A stretch of DNA of 64,000 nt from Flavimaricola marinus (GCF_900184895.1 NZ_FXZK01000002.1:248001-312000); one strand, 5' to 3'; shown: positions 35,472 to 45,681, numbered from the stretch's first letter. The notes: generated by a model not told the origin, from the letters alone. A program made the numbers and translations.

Positions 35472-36485
35472 TTACATGCCGGTTTCGGCGATCTGGTCCG
35501 TCACGAAATCGAGGATCTCTTGCGCGGGCAGACCCTTGGCGGCGTTGTCTTCGACCCATGCTGCGGCAGCAGGCCCGGCCACGGCATCGCGGAAGGCGGT
35601 CAGTTCCGATTCCGGATAGGAGATCTGTTCGATCCCCCGCTCTTCCAGCGCCGGCCCCCAAGCGGCCATCGTCTCGCCGTTGTAAAACTCGATGTAGTAG
35701 TCGAGCGCCTCATCGACCGAGGAGAGCAACGCCTCCCGCTCGCTATCGCTCAGATCGGCCAGGGCGTCGGAGTTGACCACCACCGGGCAATTCACGGTGC
35801 CGGGGTTGAGGTTCGTCGTCCACCAGGAGGCGCTTTCGATGGTGCCGAAGGACATGTGCGCGTGCGGTGCAAAGGACACTGCCTTGACGACGCCGCTGTC
35901 CATCGCCTGTCGCACTTCGCTGGCGGTCATCGAGGTCGGCACGGCGCCGACGGCGGCCATCGCGGCCCCGATCCCGCCGACCGCGCGGACGGACATGCCT
36001 TCGTAATCGGCCAGCGTCATCGGCGCGTCACCCGACCCCACGATGTTATACTGAGGCAGCGGCGAGGGCATCAGAAGCGTCGCGTTCCAGCGCGCCAGAT
36101 CGGCCACAACGGCCGGGTGCTGATAGAGCGCCATGCTGACGGCGGCCTCTTGCTCGAGGCTTTCGATCCCGAGGAACGGCAGTTCCAGCACGGTGATCGA
36201 GGGGTTCTTGTCGGCGTGATAGCCGGCACAGAACTGCGCCATTTCGAATGCCCCGATGGAGATCCCGTCGAGGTTCTCACGGTTGTTCGACAGGCCGCCG
36301 TAGCTGATGTTGAGCGTGAACTCGCCGCCGGTCTTTTCGCTAACCAGCTCGGCCAGTTTCTCCACATGTTCGGTAAAGGCCCGCCGGGTGCCCCAGAGCG
36401 AGACATTCCATTCGGTGGCCATGGCTTCTGTGGCGAAGCCAAGGATGAGCGCCGAGGCGGCAACGCGCCCGAGATATTTGTTCAT
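35472..36485 (-). CDS. TRAP transporter solute-binding protein (DctP type)
   Basis: 337 residues. Signal peptide MNKYLGRVAASALILGFATEAMATE is followed by a DctP-type fold with the typical opening EWNVSLWGTRRAFTEHVEKLAELV. The conserved arginine region that binds a carboxylate in many members is represented around GMSVRAVGG. The ligand is not predictable. First gene of the TRAP set, followed by a GC hairpin. Confidence 0.9.
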   Translation of the reverse strand: MNKYLGRVAASALILGFATEAMATEWNVSLWGTRRAFTEHVEKLAELVSEKTGGEFTLNISYGGLSNNRENLDGISIGAFEMAQFCAGYHADKNPSITVLELPFLGIESLEQEAAVSMALYQHPAVVADLARWNATLLMPSPLPQYNIVGSGDAPMTLADYEGMSVRAVGGIGAAMAAVGAVPTSMTASEVRQAMDSGVVKAVSFAPHAHMSFGTIESASWWTTNLNPGTVNCPVVVNSDALADLSDSEREALLSSVDEALDYYIEFYNGETMAAWGPALEERGIEQISYPESELTAFRDAVAGPAAAAWVEDNAAKGLPAQEILDFVTDQIAETGM

Positions 36486-36597
36486 TTGGTATCCTCCCTA
36501 GGATTTTTCTTATGCCGGGAGGATAGGCGACTGAAACCAAATGCCAACCCGGAATGTCACCGAAGCCGCCCGCAGCCACGCGGCGCGCCAAATCCCG

Positions 36598-37449
36598 TCA
36601 GACAGTGCTGATCGCGCCGTAGGTTTCGGGCCGCCGGTCCCGGAACAACCCCCAAGCCTCCCGGTTGCGTGCGATGGCGCCCAAGTCCACGGTGGCGACG
36701 GCAATGCCCGGTTCGGCGTCCATGTCGGCGAGGAGCCCGCCGGTCTCGTCGGTGATGAAGCTGCCGCCGTAGAAGTCCATCTTGGGTCCGACCGCTTCGG
36801 TGCCGATCCGGTTGCTGGCCGCAACCACGCACATGTTGGCCGCGGCGTGCCCCTGCATCACCCGTCGCCAATGCGCCAGCGAGTGCACGTCCGGGTCGTT
36901 CGGCTCTGACCCGATGGCCGTCGGATAGAGCAGCACGTCCGCCCCCATCAGCGCCATCGACCGCGCCGCTTCGGGGAACCATTGGTCCCAGCAGATGCCC
37001 ACACCGATGCGCCCCGCGGCGGTGTCCCAGACCTTGAAGCCGGTGTTGCCGGGGGTGAAGTAGAACTTCTCCAGATAGCCGGCGCCGTCGGGGATATGGG
37101 TCTTGCGGTAGACGCCCAGCACCTCGCCCGTGGCGTCGATCATCGCCATGGAGTTGAAGAACTGCCGCTCTGTCCGCTCGAAGAAGCTGACCGGGATCAC
37201 CACGCCCAACTCTGCCGCGAGAGCCGCGAAATGTGCGATCAGCGGGTTGCCCTCGACCGGCTTGGCCAAGGCGAGGTGATCGGGATCGATCTCGCTGCAG
37301 AAATACGGCGTCTCGAACAGCTCTTGCAGCAAGACCAGTTGCGCACCCTGCCCGGCAGCCTCGCGCACCAGCCTCGTGGCTGTGTCGATATTGGCCGCAC
37401 TGTCCCATGTGCAGGCCAATTGCGTGACGGCAAGGGTGAGCGTGCTCAT
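36598..37449 (-). CDS. aguB: N-carbamoylputrescine amidase
   Basis: 283 residues of the nitrilase superfamily with catalytic Glu43 (LLQELFETPYF), Lys117 (YRKTHIPDG) and Cys154 (GICWDQWFPEAARSMALMG). The stretches IPDGAGYLEKFYFTPGNTGF, CWDQWFPEAARSMAL and YPTAIGSEPND are hallmark AguB segments, more specific than generic nitrilase motifs. It converts N-carbamoylputrescine to putrescine, CO2 and ammonia. Last gene of the polyamine-type operon; start is immediately adjacent to the previous stop. Confidence 0.9.
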   Translation of the reverse strand: MSTLTLAVTQLACTWDSAANIDTATRLVREAAGQGAQLVLLQELFETPYFCSEIDPDHLALAKPVEGNPLIAHFAALAAELGVVIPVSFFERTERQFFNSMAMIDATGEVLGVYRKTHIPDGAGYLEKFYFTPGNTGFKVWDTAAGRIGVGICWDQWFPEAARSMALMGADVLLYPTAIGSEPNDPDVHSLAHWRRVMQGHAAANMCVVAASNRIGTEAVGPKMDFYGGSFITDETGGLLADMDAEPGIAVATVDLGAIARNREAWGLFRDRRPETYGAISTV

Positions 37450-38217
37450 CTAGGGCTCCTTTGCGGGGCGGTAGTCGGACAGTTGCGTCGAGAACGGAAT
37501 ACCGTTTTCAAGCAGATCGGTAGGCTGTTCGGCCACAACGAGCCCTTCGCCCTTGCCCTTGCTGCCAAGGGGATAGCCATCGGGGCCGGCAATGACGCTG
37601 TAGCCCACATAGGTCAGATCGCCCTCTGTCCCTGTGTAATTCGCATAGACGATGGTGATGCCGTTTTCGAGCGCGCGGCCCGGCACCTGGATCAGGTTGA
37701 CGTTGACATAGGGCATCATGTTGGCGGTCGGGCAGAGAATGACCTGAGCGCCCGCCCGCGCCAAAGCCCGGCCGTGTTCGGGGAATTCCACGTCGTAGCA
37801 GATCAGCAGCCCGAACCGATGCTCCAGATAGTCAAAGGTGACATGCTGTTCGCCTGGCGTGAACAGCCGCTTTTCGCGCGGACCGAAGAGCTGCACCTTG
37901 CGGTAGCGGGCCAGCTCCTTGCCCGTGGCGTCAAAGGCAAAGGCGCTGTTGTAGACGCGCGGGCCGTCGTATTCCGGCAGTCCGATCGTCAGCCCGACGC
38001 CGTGGGTCCGGCAGAGGCCGGCCACGGTCTCGTTCACCACACCCCAGCCCTCGGGCGGGGTTTCGGTGACGGCGTTGTAGCCGGGCAGGAACAGCTCCGG
38101 CATCACCAGCATGTCCACACCGCTCTGCGCAGCACCCTTCAGGGCGCTGTGCAGGATGGCGATGCCTGCCGGAATATCTCCGGCAGGCGACCGCGATTGA
38201 TACAGGGCCAGTCGCAT
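37450..38217 (-). CDS. carbon-nitrogen hydrolase (nitrilase superfamily)
   Basis: 255 residues from the ATG at 38217, overlapping the binding-protein stop by one base. The catalytic triad is Glu41 (MPELFLPGYN), Lys107 (YRKVQLFGPREK) and Cys140 (LLICYDVEFPE). The E-K-C set and absence of AguB-specific motifs suggest an aliphatic amidase or omega-amidase-like enzyme. Its place between the polyamine importer and AguB points to an amide intermediate of polyamine or agmatine breakdown; the exact substrate is unknown. Confidence 0.85.
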   Translation of the reverse strand: MRLALYQSRSPAGDIPAGIAILHSALKGAAQSGVDMLVMPELFLPGYNAVTETPPEGWGVVNETVAGLCRTHGVGLTIGLPEYDGPRVYNSAFAFDATGKELARYRKVQLFGPREKRLFTPGEQHVTFDYLEHRFGLLICYDVEFPEHGRALARAGAQVILCPTANMMPYVNVNLIQVPGRALENGITIVYANYTGTEGDLTYVGYSVIAGPDGYPLGSKGKGEGLVVAEQPTDLLENGIPFSTQLSDYRPAKEP

Positions 38218-39248
38218 CAGGAACGCAGCCGTGTCCAGATCTGGTCGTAGACCTCCTGGGTCGCCTGATCGCAGACCGCGATGAAGGCACCGGGACCGGC
38301 CCCTTCGCGCGGGGTGTTTTCCGGGCTGCTGGCCAGCGCCGGATCGGTGAACTCGGCCGCGCCTTCGACGCCTGCCGCATATTGCGCATAGTTCGTCACG
38401 GCGGCGATGTTTTCGGGCTCCAACAGGAAATCCATGAACAGGATCGCATTGGCCCGGTTCGGCGCATCCTTGAGCAGCACGACGTTGTCCATCCAGACCA
38501 CGTAGCCTTCGTCCGGATAGGCGTATTCGATATTGGCACCTTCCTCGCGGGCCTTGGCCGAAAAGCCGTTGTAGATCATGCCGGCCGCGGCATCGCCGGA
38601 AACGAGCACGTCCTTGGCAATGTCGGACCCGAAGGAGGCCCAGCTTTCGCTGGCGGTCTGGAGCAGATCGTCGAGCGCGCGTAGCTGATCGCGGTCGGTC
38701 GTGCATTGCGGGATGCCCAAGTGCAGCGAGGCCAGCGCCATCACTTCACCTTGGCTATCCAAGACGTTGATCTTGCCCGCCAATTCCGCCGGTGGGTCGA
38801 ACAGGATCGCGGTCGAGTTGATGTCGCCCGCATAGACATCGCGGTTCACCGAGAACGAGGTCGAGCCCCACTGATAGGGGATCGAATGTTGCCGACCCGG
38901 ATCGAAGGCCACGTCGACCCACTGCGGCTGGATGTTGCCGAAGTTGCTGAGTTCGCCCGGTGCGATGGTGTCGAGCAGGCCTTCGCCCGCCATGATCTGC
39001 ACCATGTAGTCGCCCGGCACGGCCACGTCGTAGGAGCCGAGCGTACCGGCCTTGAGCGAGGCCAAGAGCGCCTCGTTGCTGTCGTACGTGTCGATGGTGA
39101 CGTCGATGTCGTATTCCGCCTCGAATTTGTCCACCAGTTCCTGCGGGATGTATTCGAACCAGTGATAGACCGACAGGCTGCCTTCGGCGGCGGCGGCCTG
39201 CGCGGTCATCACGAGGGCCGTGCTGGTCAGTAAGCTCTTGAGTGTCAT
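38217..39248 (-). CDS. spermidine/putrescine-type ABC substrate-binding protein (PotD type)
   Basis: 343 residues from the ATG at 39248, giving signal peptide MTLKSLLTSTALVMTAQAAAAEG. The SBP_bac_8 fold begins LSVYHWFEYIPQELVDKFE, characteristic of PotD/PotF proteins. Acidic and aromatic residues around DSNEALLASLKAG and PYQWGSTSFSVNRDVY are where polyamine-binding residues occur in the family. Sequence cannot decide between putrescine, spermidine, agmatine or another amine. Confidence 0.88.
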   Translation of the reverse strand: MTLKSLLTSTALVMTAQAAAAEGSLSVYHWFEYIPQELVDKFEAEYDIDVTIDTYDSNEALLASLKAGTLGSYDVAVPGDYMVQIMAGEGLLDTIAPGELSNFGNIQPQWVDVAFDPGRQHSIPYQWGSTSFSVNRDVYAGDINSTAILFDPPAELAGKINVLDSQGEVMALASLHLGIPQCTTDRDQLRALDDLLQTASESWASFGSDIAKDVLVSGDAAAGMIYNGFSAKAREEGANIEYAYPDEGYVVWMDNVVLLKDAPNRANAILFMDFLLEPENIAAVTNYAQYAAGVEGAAEFTDPALASSPENTPREGAGPGAFIAVCDQATQEVYDQIWTRLRS

Positions 39249-39264
39249 CGTCTTTCTCCTGTTG

Positions 39265-40083
39265 TCATGCGGTTGTGTCCGGATCGGCACCGCGTTTGCC
39301 GATGAAGTAGCTGAGCGTCACCAAGGCGATCGAGAACACCAACATCAGCGTCGACAGCGCCATGATATTGGGTTTGATCCCCTGTTTGACAGATCCAAAG
39401 ATCGCCGTGGGTAGAGTTTCGACCCCGGCGCCCTTGATGAAGTTGGTGATGATGAAATCGTCGAGGCTGATGATGAAGGCGAGCAGAAAGCCCGAAACGA
39501 TCCCCGGCCCCATGATCGGCATCAGCACATAGCGAAACGTCGGCCATCGCCCGGCGTAGAGGTCTTGGGCCGCTTCTTCGTAGCTGGCCTCAATCCCTTG
39601 CAATCGCGCCGCAATCGGCAGGTAGGCAAAGGGAATGCAGAAGACGATATGCGCCACGAGGATCGACAGGGTGCCCAGTTGGAACCCGATGGCGGAAAAG
39701 AAAATGAGCGTCGCCACCGCTGTGACGATCTCCGGCACCATGATTGGCAGCGAGATCAGCGCGAAGCTCGCCGATTTGCCCTTGAATTTGCCGCCCCGGA
39801 TCATCCCGATGGCCGCCGCCGTGGCGATCACCGTGGCGACGCTGGCCGCCATGACGGCGATGGAGAGAGAGTTCCACGCCGCCAGCTTGAACTTCTCGGA
39901 TTCCGGCCCGGTGAAGACGTCCGCATACCAGCGCAGCGAGAACCCGCCCCAGGTGGTGATCGAGAGGCTGTCGTTGAAACTGTATATCATCACCACGATC
40001 AGCGGCGCATAGAGGATGAACAGGCACGCGCAAGTAATTGCGAAAAAACCGGAATAGTGCCTTATGTCAAAGCGGCTGCGCAT
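39265..40083 (-). CDS. polyamine-type ABC permease (PotC type)
   Basis: 272 residues from the ATG at 40083, which overlaps the previous stop by one base. Six membrane spans start with [25 protein letters not shown]. The coupling loop is [21 protein letters not shown]. It pairs with the preceding PotB-type subunit. Confidence 0.9.
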   Translation of the reverse strand: MRSRFDIRHYSGFFAITCACLFILYAPLIVVMIYSFNDSLSITTWGGFSLRWYADVFTGPESEKFKLAAWNSLSIAVMAASVATVIATAAAIGMIRGGKFKGKSASFALISLPIMVPEIVTAVATLIFFSAIGFQLGTLSILVAHIVFCIPFAYLPIAARLQGIEASYEEAAQDLYAGRWPTFRYVLMPIMGPGIVSGFLLAFIISLDDFIITNFIKGAGVETLPTAIFGSVKQGIKPNIMALSTLMLVFSIALVTLSYFIGKRGADPDTTA

Positions 40084-41000
40084 CAGACCTGATCCCTTGC
40101 CTGCGCACGCGCATAAAACATCAGCACCACGAGGACCATGCTGAGAAGGATCATCGAGGCTGCCGCCCCGAACGGCCAGTTGCCGGCGTTGCCCTTGAAC
40201 TGTTCTTCGATGAGCGAGCCGATCATGAAGGTCTTGGCCCCGCCCAGAAGGTCTGGCGCGAGGAACGCCCCGAGCGACGGCACGAACACGAGGATGCAGC
40301 CTGCGATGATCCCCGGCTTGACCACTGGGATCAGGATCCACCGCAGGATCGTCCACTTCGGTGCGTAAAGGTCTGATGCGGCTTCGGAAAAGGCAAAATT
40401 ATACCGTTCAAGCGCGGCATAGATCGGCAGCACCATGAACGGCAAATAGGAGTAGAACAGCCCCAGTTGCACAGCGGTGTTGGTGTTGATCAGCTGCAGC
40501 GGGCTGTCGAATAGCCCAATCCCCATCAGCGCGTCGTTCAGCGGGCCGTTGTCGCGGATCAGGAACTTCATCGACACCGTGCGGATCAGCAGGTTCACCC
40601 AATAGGGTATGGTCACGAGGAACAGCCAGACGGCCCGTGTCTTGGTCGGCCGCGTGGCGATGTAATAGGCTGTGGGAAACCCGATCAACAGGCAGAGGAT
40701 CGTAGCACCCGTGGCCTGCACGATCGAACGCGCAAAGATCGTGATGTAGGCCCATTCGATTTTTGGCGGATCGTCGCCAAAGAGCCCCCGGTCGAACAGA
40801 AACTGATCGTAGGCGGCAAGGCTGAATTCCCAGATAACGCCGCCCCGGAACTCCTTGGTCAGAAACGAATAAACCAGCATCAACAACACGGGCACGAGCA
40901 GGAATATCCCGATCACCAGCCATGACGGCGCCAAGAGGTAGTTGCGCACCGGTGCGAAGGTGCTGGAGATCGTGCGCCCGCTGCCTGTTCCTGCTGCCAT
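40083..41000 (-). CDS. polyamine-type ABC permease (PotB type)
   Basis: 305 residues with six hydrophobic segments beginning [21 protein letters not shown]. The coupling loop [22 protein letters not shown] is visible. Overlaps the ATPase gene by one base upstream and PotC downstream, giving a strictly coupled transport set. Confidence 0.9.
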   Translation of the reverse strand: MAAGTGSGRTISSTFAPVRNYLLAPSWLVIGIFLLVPVLLMLVYSFLTKEFRGGVIWEFSLAAYDQFLFDRGLFGDDPPKIEWAYITIFARSIVQATGATILCLLIGFPTAYYIATRPTKTRAVWLFLVTIPYWVNLLIRTVSMKFLIRDNGPLNDALMGIGLFDSPLQLINTNTAVQLGLFYSYLPFMVLPIYAALERYNFAFSEAASDLYAPKWTILRWILIPVVKPGIIAGCILVFVPSLGAFLAPDLLGGAKTFMIGSLIEEQFKGNAGNWPFGAAASMILLSMVLVVLMFYARAQARDQV

Positions 41001-42079
41001 CAGTCCACCAGAAACCGGGCGGCGTGATCCGCGATGCTGACATGCACCGGACCGCCATGTTGCAGGGGCACGGCGCCGGTCTGGCTGTTTTGCATCCGCA
41101 CGGTAAGCCGCAGGTCGCCGGCCAGGGTGACTGTGTATTGCGTATCCGTCCCCAGATAGACCGCGCCGTCCAGGGTGCCCGGCAGGCTGTCGCCGGAGGG
41201 CTTGGAGCCGGTCAGCGTCAGTTGCTCGGGCCGGATCGAGATATATCCCGTCTGGCCGGGTGCCGCCGGCTGATTGGCCAGTGCGGTGATCGTCTCACCC
41301 CCGGCCAGAACGCAATCGATCCGGTGCTCGTCCACTGACTGAACTGTGGCTGCCAAGAGATTGGTTTCCCCGATGAAATCGGCAACGAAGCGATTGGCCG
41401 GAAACTCGTAGATCTCGGACGGCGTGCCGATCTGTTGCACTTCGCCCGCCGACATGACGGCGATCCGGTCGGACATCGACAGCGCCTCTTCCTGATCGTG
41501 GGTGACGAAGATGAAGGTGATGCCCGTATCCCGTTGAAGTTCCTTGAGTTCTGCCCGCATCTCCTGTCGCAGCTTGAGGTCGAGCGCGGAGAGCGGCTCA
41601 TCGAGCAGCAAGACCTTGGGCTTGGGGGCCATCGCGCGGGCCAGAGCGACCCGCTGCTGTTGTCCGCCCGACAATTGGCTGGGCATCCGGTGAGCAAAGC
41701 TGTCGAGCTTGACCATCGCCACCATCTGTTTGACCCGTGCGGCAATGTCGGCGTCCGACCAGCGCAGCATCCGCAGCCCGAAGCCGATGTTGTCGGCCAC
41801 GTTCATATGTGGAAACAGGGCGTAGTTCTGGAACACGGTGTTCACCGGCCGCTTGTCCGGCGGCAGGTTTTCGATCTCGTCGCCATAGAGGAATATCGCC
41901 CCGGCGGTCGTTTCCTCGAACCCGGCGATCATCCGCAAGAGCGTGGTCTTGCCGCATCCCGACGGCCCCAGCAGCGTGAAGAATTCATTGTCGGCGATGT
42001 CGAAGCTGACGTCCCGCAAGGCGGTGAACGTGCCGAAATCCTTGCGCACGTTTTTCAGGGCGACAGCGGGGGCGGTCAT
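41000..42079 (-). CDS. polyamine-type ABC ATP-binding protein (PotA type)
   Basis: 359 residues from the ATG at 42079, overlapping the decarboxylase stop by four bases. Walker A is [13 protein letters not shown], signature [14 protein letters not shown], Walker [13 protein letters not shown]. The C-terminal TOBE_2 domain begins around residue 270 ([13 protein letters not shown]). It energises the PotB/PotC permeases. Confidence 0.93.
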   Translation of the reverse strand: MTAPAVALKNVRKDFGTFTALRDVSFDIADNEFFTLLGPSGCGKTTLLRMIAGFEETTAGAIFLYGDEIENLPPDKRPVNTVFQNYALFPHMNVADNIGFGLRMLRWSDADIAARVKQMVAMVKLDSFAHRMPSQLSGGQQQRVALARAMAPKPKVLLLDEPLSALDLKLRQEMRAELKELQRDTGITFIFVTHDQEEALSMSDRIAVMSAGEVQQIGTPSEIYEFPANRFVADFIGETNLLAATVQSVDEHRIDCVLAGGETITALANQPAAPGQTGYISIRPEQLTLTGSKPSGDSLPGTLDGAVYLGTDTQYTVTLAGDLRLTVRMQNSQTGAVPLQHGGPVHVSIADHAARFLVD

Positions 42080-43413
42080 GGCAGCGTCCTTAGAACAGTC
42101 AGGACGTGGTCGGGATCGGTGTTGGGATTGACCACGCATATGCGCAGCACCTTTTCACCGCGCCACCGGGTCGGCAAGCACAGGAGCGCGCCGCTGCGCC
42201 TTTGCGCCTCGGCCCATGCGTCGATGGCGTCGTCGTCGAGCCCGGGTGCCCGGAAAAGCAGCACAGTCAGTTGCGGGCCGAGGATCAGCTCCAGCCCCGG
42301 CGTGTCGGTGATCCCCTGCGCGATGGCCTCTGCGATGTCGCGGGTCTGCCGGATCGCCTTGGCGTAGGCCTCGGTGCCGTAGGTGACCAGCGAGAACCAG
42401 AGCGGCAGCCCCCGCGCCCGCCGCGTCAGGTGGATCGCGTAGTCGGACGGGTTCCATGCCTGCCCGTCGAGCGTATCGAGATAGGAGGCCCTCTGCCCGT
42501 GCGCCGCGCGACCCTTGGCCGGGTCCCGGTAGAGCAGCGCACAGCTGTCATAGGGCGCAAAGAGCCATTTGTGCGGATCGACGGTGAAGCTGTCGGCCTG
42601 TTCGATCCCGTCGAACTGCGCCCGCTGCGTCGGGTCGGTCATCGCGGCCAGCCCGTAGGCGCCGTCGACATGCAGCCAAAGCCCCTGCTCTGCCGCCAGC
42701 CGTGCAAGCCCCGCCAGATCGTCGATCGCCCCGCAATTGGTGGCCCCGGCGTTGGCGACGATGGCGAAGACGCCGCTGGTCTGTGACAGCGCGTGCCGGG
42801 CGCTGTCGGCATCCATCCGCCCGCCTTCGTCGGTGGGCACCGAGATGACTTCGGCATCCATCACGCGGGCGGCAGCGGTGATGGAGCTGTGCGCCTCGGC
42901 GCTGGCGAGGATGCGCCACCGGTCCGGTCGCGGTCCGGGATAGGCCGTGCGGGCCGCGTGCAACGCCGAAAGGTTGCCCATCGTCCCGCCCGAGACAAAG
43001 ACCCCGCCCGACGTCGCTGGCCAACCGGCCAGCGAGGAGAGCCACGCAAGTGCCTGATTCTCGGCATAGATCGCCCCGGACCCGCCATCCCAGTTGCCCG
43101 CGAATATCCCCGCCGAGCCGAGCACCGCGTCGAACCCCAGCGCCGCCGGGCTGGGCGCAGAGGCGACGAAGGCGAGGCTGGTGGGGTGATCGAAGGGCCG
43201 CGTCGAGGGCACGATGACGTCCGAAAACAGCGCAAAGGCGCGGGCGCTGTCCATCCCCTTGGCCGTGATCGCCCCGTCCAGCCGGGCCGCGAGCGCGGCG
43301 ACGCTTTGTGCGCCGTGCCGTGGGTCCGGCCCGCGCTGAATCCGCTGGTTGGCCCAGTCGAGCATCGCGTCGAGCGCCTTTGGGTTCGGCGGGAAAACGG
43401 TGTCCTGCGTCAT
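42076..43413 (-). CDS. PLP-dependent group II decarboxylase
   Basis: 445 residues. The PLP lysine is Lys282 in [17 protein letters not shown]. Asp250 (LHVDGAYG) and [14 protein letters not shown] complete the aromatic/glutamate/histidine-type decarboxylase fold. Substrates in this family include aromatic amino acids, histidine, glutamate and 2,4-diaminobutyrate. Sandwiched between a histamine-dehydrogenase-like gene and a polyamine importer, it likely makes or handles a biogenic amine; histidine or a basic amino acid are candidates. It is a short form (mammalian aromatic decarboxylases are near 480). Confidence 0.85.
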   Translation of the reverse strand: MTQDTVFPPNPKALDAMLDWANQRIQRGPDPRHGAQSVAALAARLDGAITAKGMDSARAFALFSDVIVPSTRPFDHPTSLAFVASAPSPAALGFDAVLGSAGIFAGNWDGGSGAIYAENQALAWLSSLAGWPATSGGVFVSGGTMGNLSALHAARTAYPGPRPDRWRILASAEAHSSITAAARVMDAEVISVPTDEGGRMDADSARHALSQTSGVFAIVANAGATNCGAIDDLAGLARLAAEQGLWLHVDGAYGLAAMTDPTQRAQFDGIEQADSFTVDPHKWLFAPYDSCALLYRDPAKGRAAHGQRASYLDTLDGQAWNPSDYAIHLTRRARGLPLWFSLVTYGTEAYAKAIRQTRDIAEAIAQGITDTPGLELILGPQLTVLLFRAPGLDDDAIDAWAEAQRRSGALLCLPTRWRGEKVLRICVVNPNTDPDHVLTVLRTLP

Positions 43414-45485
43414 CAGTCGGTGGCCAGGGCTGCGATTTCGCGCCGGAACGGGAGCGCGTCGCCGATGGAGGCTTCGTCCAGTTCACGCGCGTAGCGGTGC
43501 CCGGCATAGGTCGCCCATGCGATCGGTCCGGGCGCATTGGCGTCGCCGATGAGCCGCACCGATTTGATCCCCGCATCGGCCCAGTCGGCCTCGCGGGTCT
43601 TGAGGGCCGTGTGCACCCCGTCGTCCGGCTGCCGCGAGGCGACGACGACGACCGCGTCGCAGACCAGCGGGCTGACTGCATCGGTGAACACATCGTTGAT
43701 CAGCACATGATCCGCGCCGATCCCGGTGACGCCCCGATTGGTCAGCAGACTGACCCGAAGCCCGGCCAGTTTGCGGTGGATCGCGGTCTGTTCCAAGGTG
43801 TTGACCGTCCATTCCGAGACATAGGCCGCGGGGGTGATCAGCGTCACGGTGCAGCCGGATTGCACGAGCAACTCGGCCAGCACGCCGCCCATGTAATAGT
43901 GATCGTCGTCATAGAGGACGACGTGGCCGAGGGGACGCTCGCCCGCCATCAGATCATCGGGCGTGAACACGGGCATCGCGGGGTCGATGGGCATCGGCAC
44001 GACGTGCTGCCGCGCCACGCCGTCGCGCCGCCAATGGCTGCCTGTGGCGATACAGATGTTCTCGAAGCCGAAATCGAGGATGTCCTCGGCGCTGAGCCGG
44101 CTGTCGAAATAGGTTTCGACGTTGGGCTTCTGGCTGATTTGATAGGTTCGGTAGTCCGCCACGCGCCCCCATGCGGACAGCCCCGGCAGCAGCCGTTCGC
44201 GGGCGACGCGACCGCCGAGAGTGGTGCCCGCCTCGGCCAGCGCCACGTCATAGCCGCGCTCGGCGCAGGCCCGCGCCGCCTCCAGCCCGGCGGGGCCGGC
44301 GCCCACGATCAAGACCGATGACGACGCCCCTTTGGCGGCGATCCGTTCAGGGTGCCAGCCCTTGCGCCATTCCTCCATGAAAGTCGGGTTCTGGGTGCAG
44401 CGGCTGATCGACATGGTCATGTCGCCGGTGATGCAGATGTTGCAGCCGATGCATTCGCGGATGTCCTCGATCCGGCCTTCCTCGATCTTCTTGGGCAGGA
44501 ACGGATCGGCGATGGAGGGCCGTGCGCAGCCGATGAAATCGAGCGTGCCGGAGGTGATCTGCTTGACCATCACGTCGGGCGAGGTAAACCGCCCGACCCC
44601 GACGACGGGCTTGGAGGTCAGCGATTTGATCCCGGTCACCAGATCGAACTGCGCCGCCTCTTCCTTGAACCGCGAGGGTCCGGAGCAATCCTCCCACGCA
44701 CCGTGGGCCAGATCCCACAGATCGGGCAGATCGGCGTGCATCTCGACGAAATCGCGGACCTCGGAATTGGCAAAGCTCAGATCGCCCATCATCTCGTCGA
44801 GCGACAGCCGCAGGGTGAGGCCCATGGTGTCACCGACCTCGTTGCGCAGATCCTCGACGACTTCGCGCACGAACCGCGCCCGGTTCTCGAGGCTGCCGCC
44901 GTATTCGTCGGTCCGGTGATTGGTGACGCGGCTGAGAAAGTGCTGAAAGATGCCGAAGCCATGCGCGCCGTAAAGGCAGATCAGGTCGAAACCCGCCATC
45001 CGCGACCGCTTGGCCGCGTTAACGAACCAGCGCCTGAGATCGCGGATGTCGGCCTTGTCGAGCGCGCGCGCACTGACCGGATCGTTGGTGAAGGTGCGGA
45101 TCGGCATGGCTGACACCGCCAGCGGCACCTCCTTGGTATAGAGGTTCGGACCGTTGACCCCGGAATAGGCAAGCTGGATGCCCGCCAGGCTTCCGTGTTC
45201 CTTCATCCGGTCGGCCATCTTGGCGATCATCGGGATATCGGCGTCGTCCCAGAGCCGAAGCTCGATGAACGGGGTGATCTCGGAGGTGTGGTGCATCTCG
45301 CATTGTTCGGTAAAGATCACGCCCCAGCCGCCCTGCGATTTGATCCCGCGCATCTCTGCCGCCGCCGAAGGATCGCGGTAGCCGCCGCCGTTGCAATGCG
45401 GCACCTGATAGAACCGGTTCTTGGCAGTCACCGGCCCGATGGCCATCGGCTCGAACAGGATGTCATAGCGGCTGTCGCGAGCCAT
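43413..45485 (-). CDS. TMADH-family amine dehydrogenase with histamine-dehydrogenase-like active site
   Basis: 690 residues from the ATG at 45485. The N-terminal Old Yellow Enzyme-like barrel has RFYQVPHCNGGG, in which Cys31 matches the cysteine that links FMN covalently. The [4Fe-4S] cysteines are 345, 348, 351 and 363 (CIGCNICITG...RC). The C-terminal part is a nucleotide-binding domain (SVLIVGAGPAGLEAARA). Tyr172 and His175 (YGAH) match the active-site pair. The substrate-bowl positions are Gln61, Trp264 and Asp355, not the Tyr/Trp/Trp of trimethylamine dehydrogenase. Gln and Asp at these positions are, from memory, those of histamine dehydrogenase. First gene of the polyamine-type operon. 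Confidence 0.87.
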   Translation of the reverse strand: MARDSRYDILFEPMAIGPVTAKNRFYQVPHCNGGGYRDPSAAAEMRGIKSQGGWGVIFTEQCEMHHTSEITPFIELRLWDDADIPMIAKMADRMKEHGSLAGIQLAYSGVNGPNLYTKEVPLAVSAMPIRTFTNDPVSARALDKADIRDLRRWFVNAAKRSRMAGFDLICLYGAHGFGIFQHFLSRVTNHRTDEYGGSLENRARFVREVVEDLRNEVGDTMGLTLRLSLDEMMGDLSFANSEVRDFVEMHADLPDLWDLAHGAWEDCSGPSRFKEEAAQFDLVTGIKSLTSKPVVGVGRFTSPDVMVKQITSGTLDFIGCARPSIADPFLPKKIEEGRIEDIRECIGCNICITGDMTMSISRCTQNPTFMEEWRKGWHPERIAAKGASSSVLIVGAGPAGLEAARACAERGYDVALAEAGTTLGGRVARERLLPGLSAWGRVADYRTYQISQKPNVETYFDSRLSAEDILDFGFENICIATGSHWRRDGVARQHVVPMPIDPAMPVFTPDDLMAGERPLGHVVLYDDDHYYMGGVLAELLVQSGCTVTLITPAAYVSEWTVNTLEQTAIHRKLAGLRVSLLTNRGVTGIGADHVLINDVFTDAVSPLVCDAVVVVASRQPDDGVHTALKTREADWADAGIKSVRLIGDANAPGPIAWATYAGHRYARELDEASIGDALPFRREIAALATD

Positions 45486-45681
45486 GTCGGCACTTTCCCC
45501 TTGATGCTGCCACGCCTTGCCGGCGCGGTCTTTTGCTGCAGGCTGGTCAATTTCGCCGCCAAGGGAAAGAACCAAGGCCGGAACCGCTGATTAGGCTGTT
45601 GCTAAGCATTGGATAAATGTGCCGGAATGGTCAAAACTTGGGCGCTGCGATAAGCCCTGCGCAAGTAACGGAGCGAGCCCT
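45486..45681. promoter_or_regulatory. divergent promoter gap
   Basis: 196 bases between the amine dehydrogenase gene (minus) and the argE-like gene (plus). No strong palindrome is evident. A GTG start for the deacetylase at 45619 falls inside but is judged less likely than the TTG at 45682. Both operons must be started from here. Confidence 0.4.

Noticed and set aside
45619-45681. GTG start at 45619 for the argE-like gene.
   Set aside because: The added 21 residues are not family-like, whereas the TTG at 45682 has a ribosome binding site and gives the normal N-terminus.
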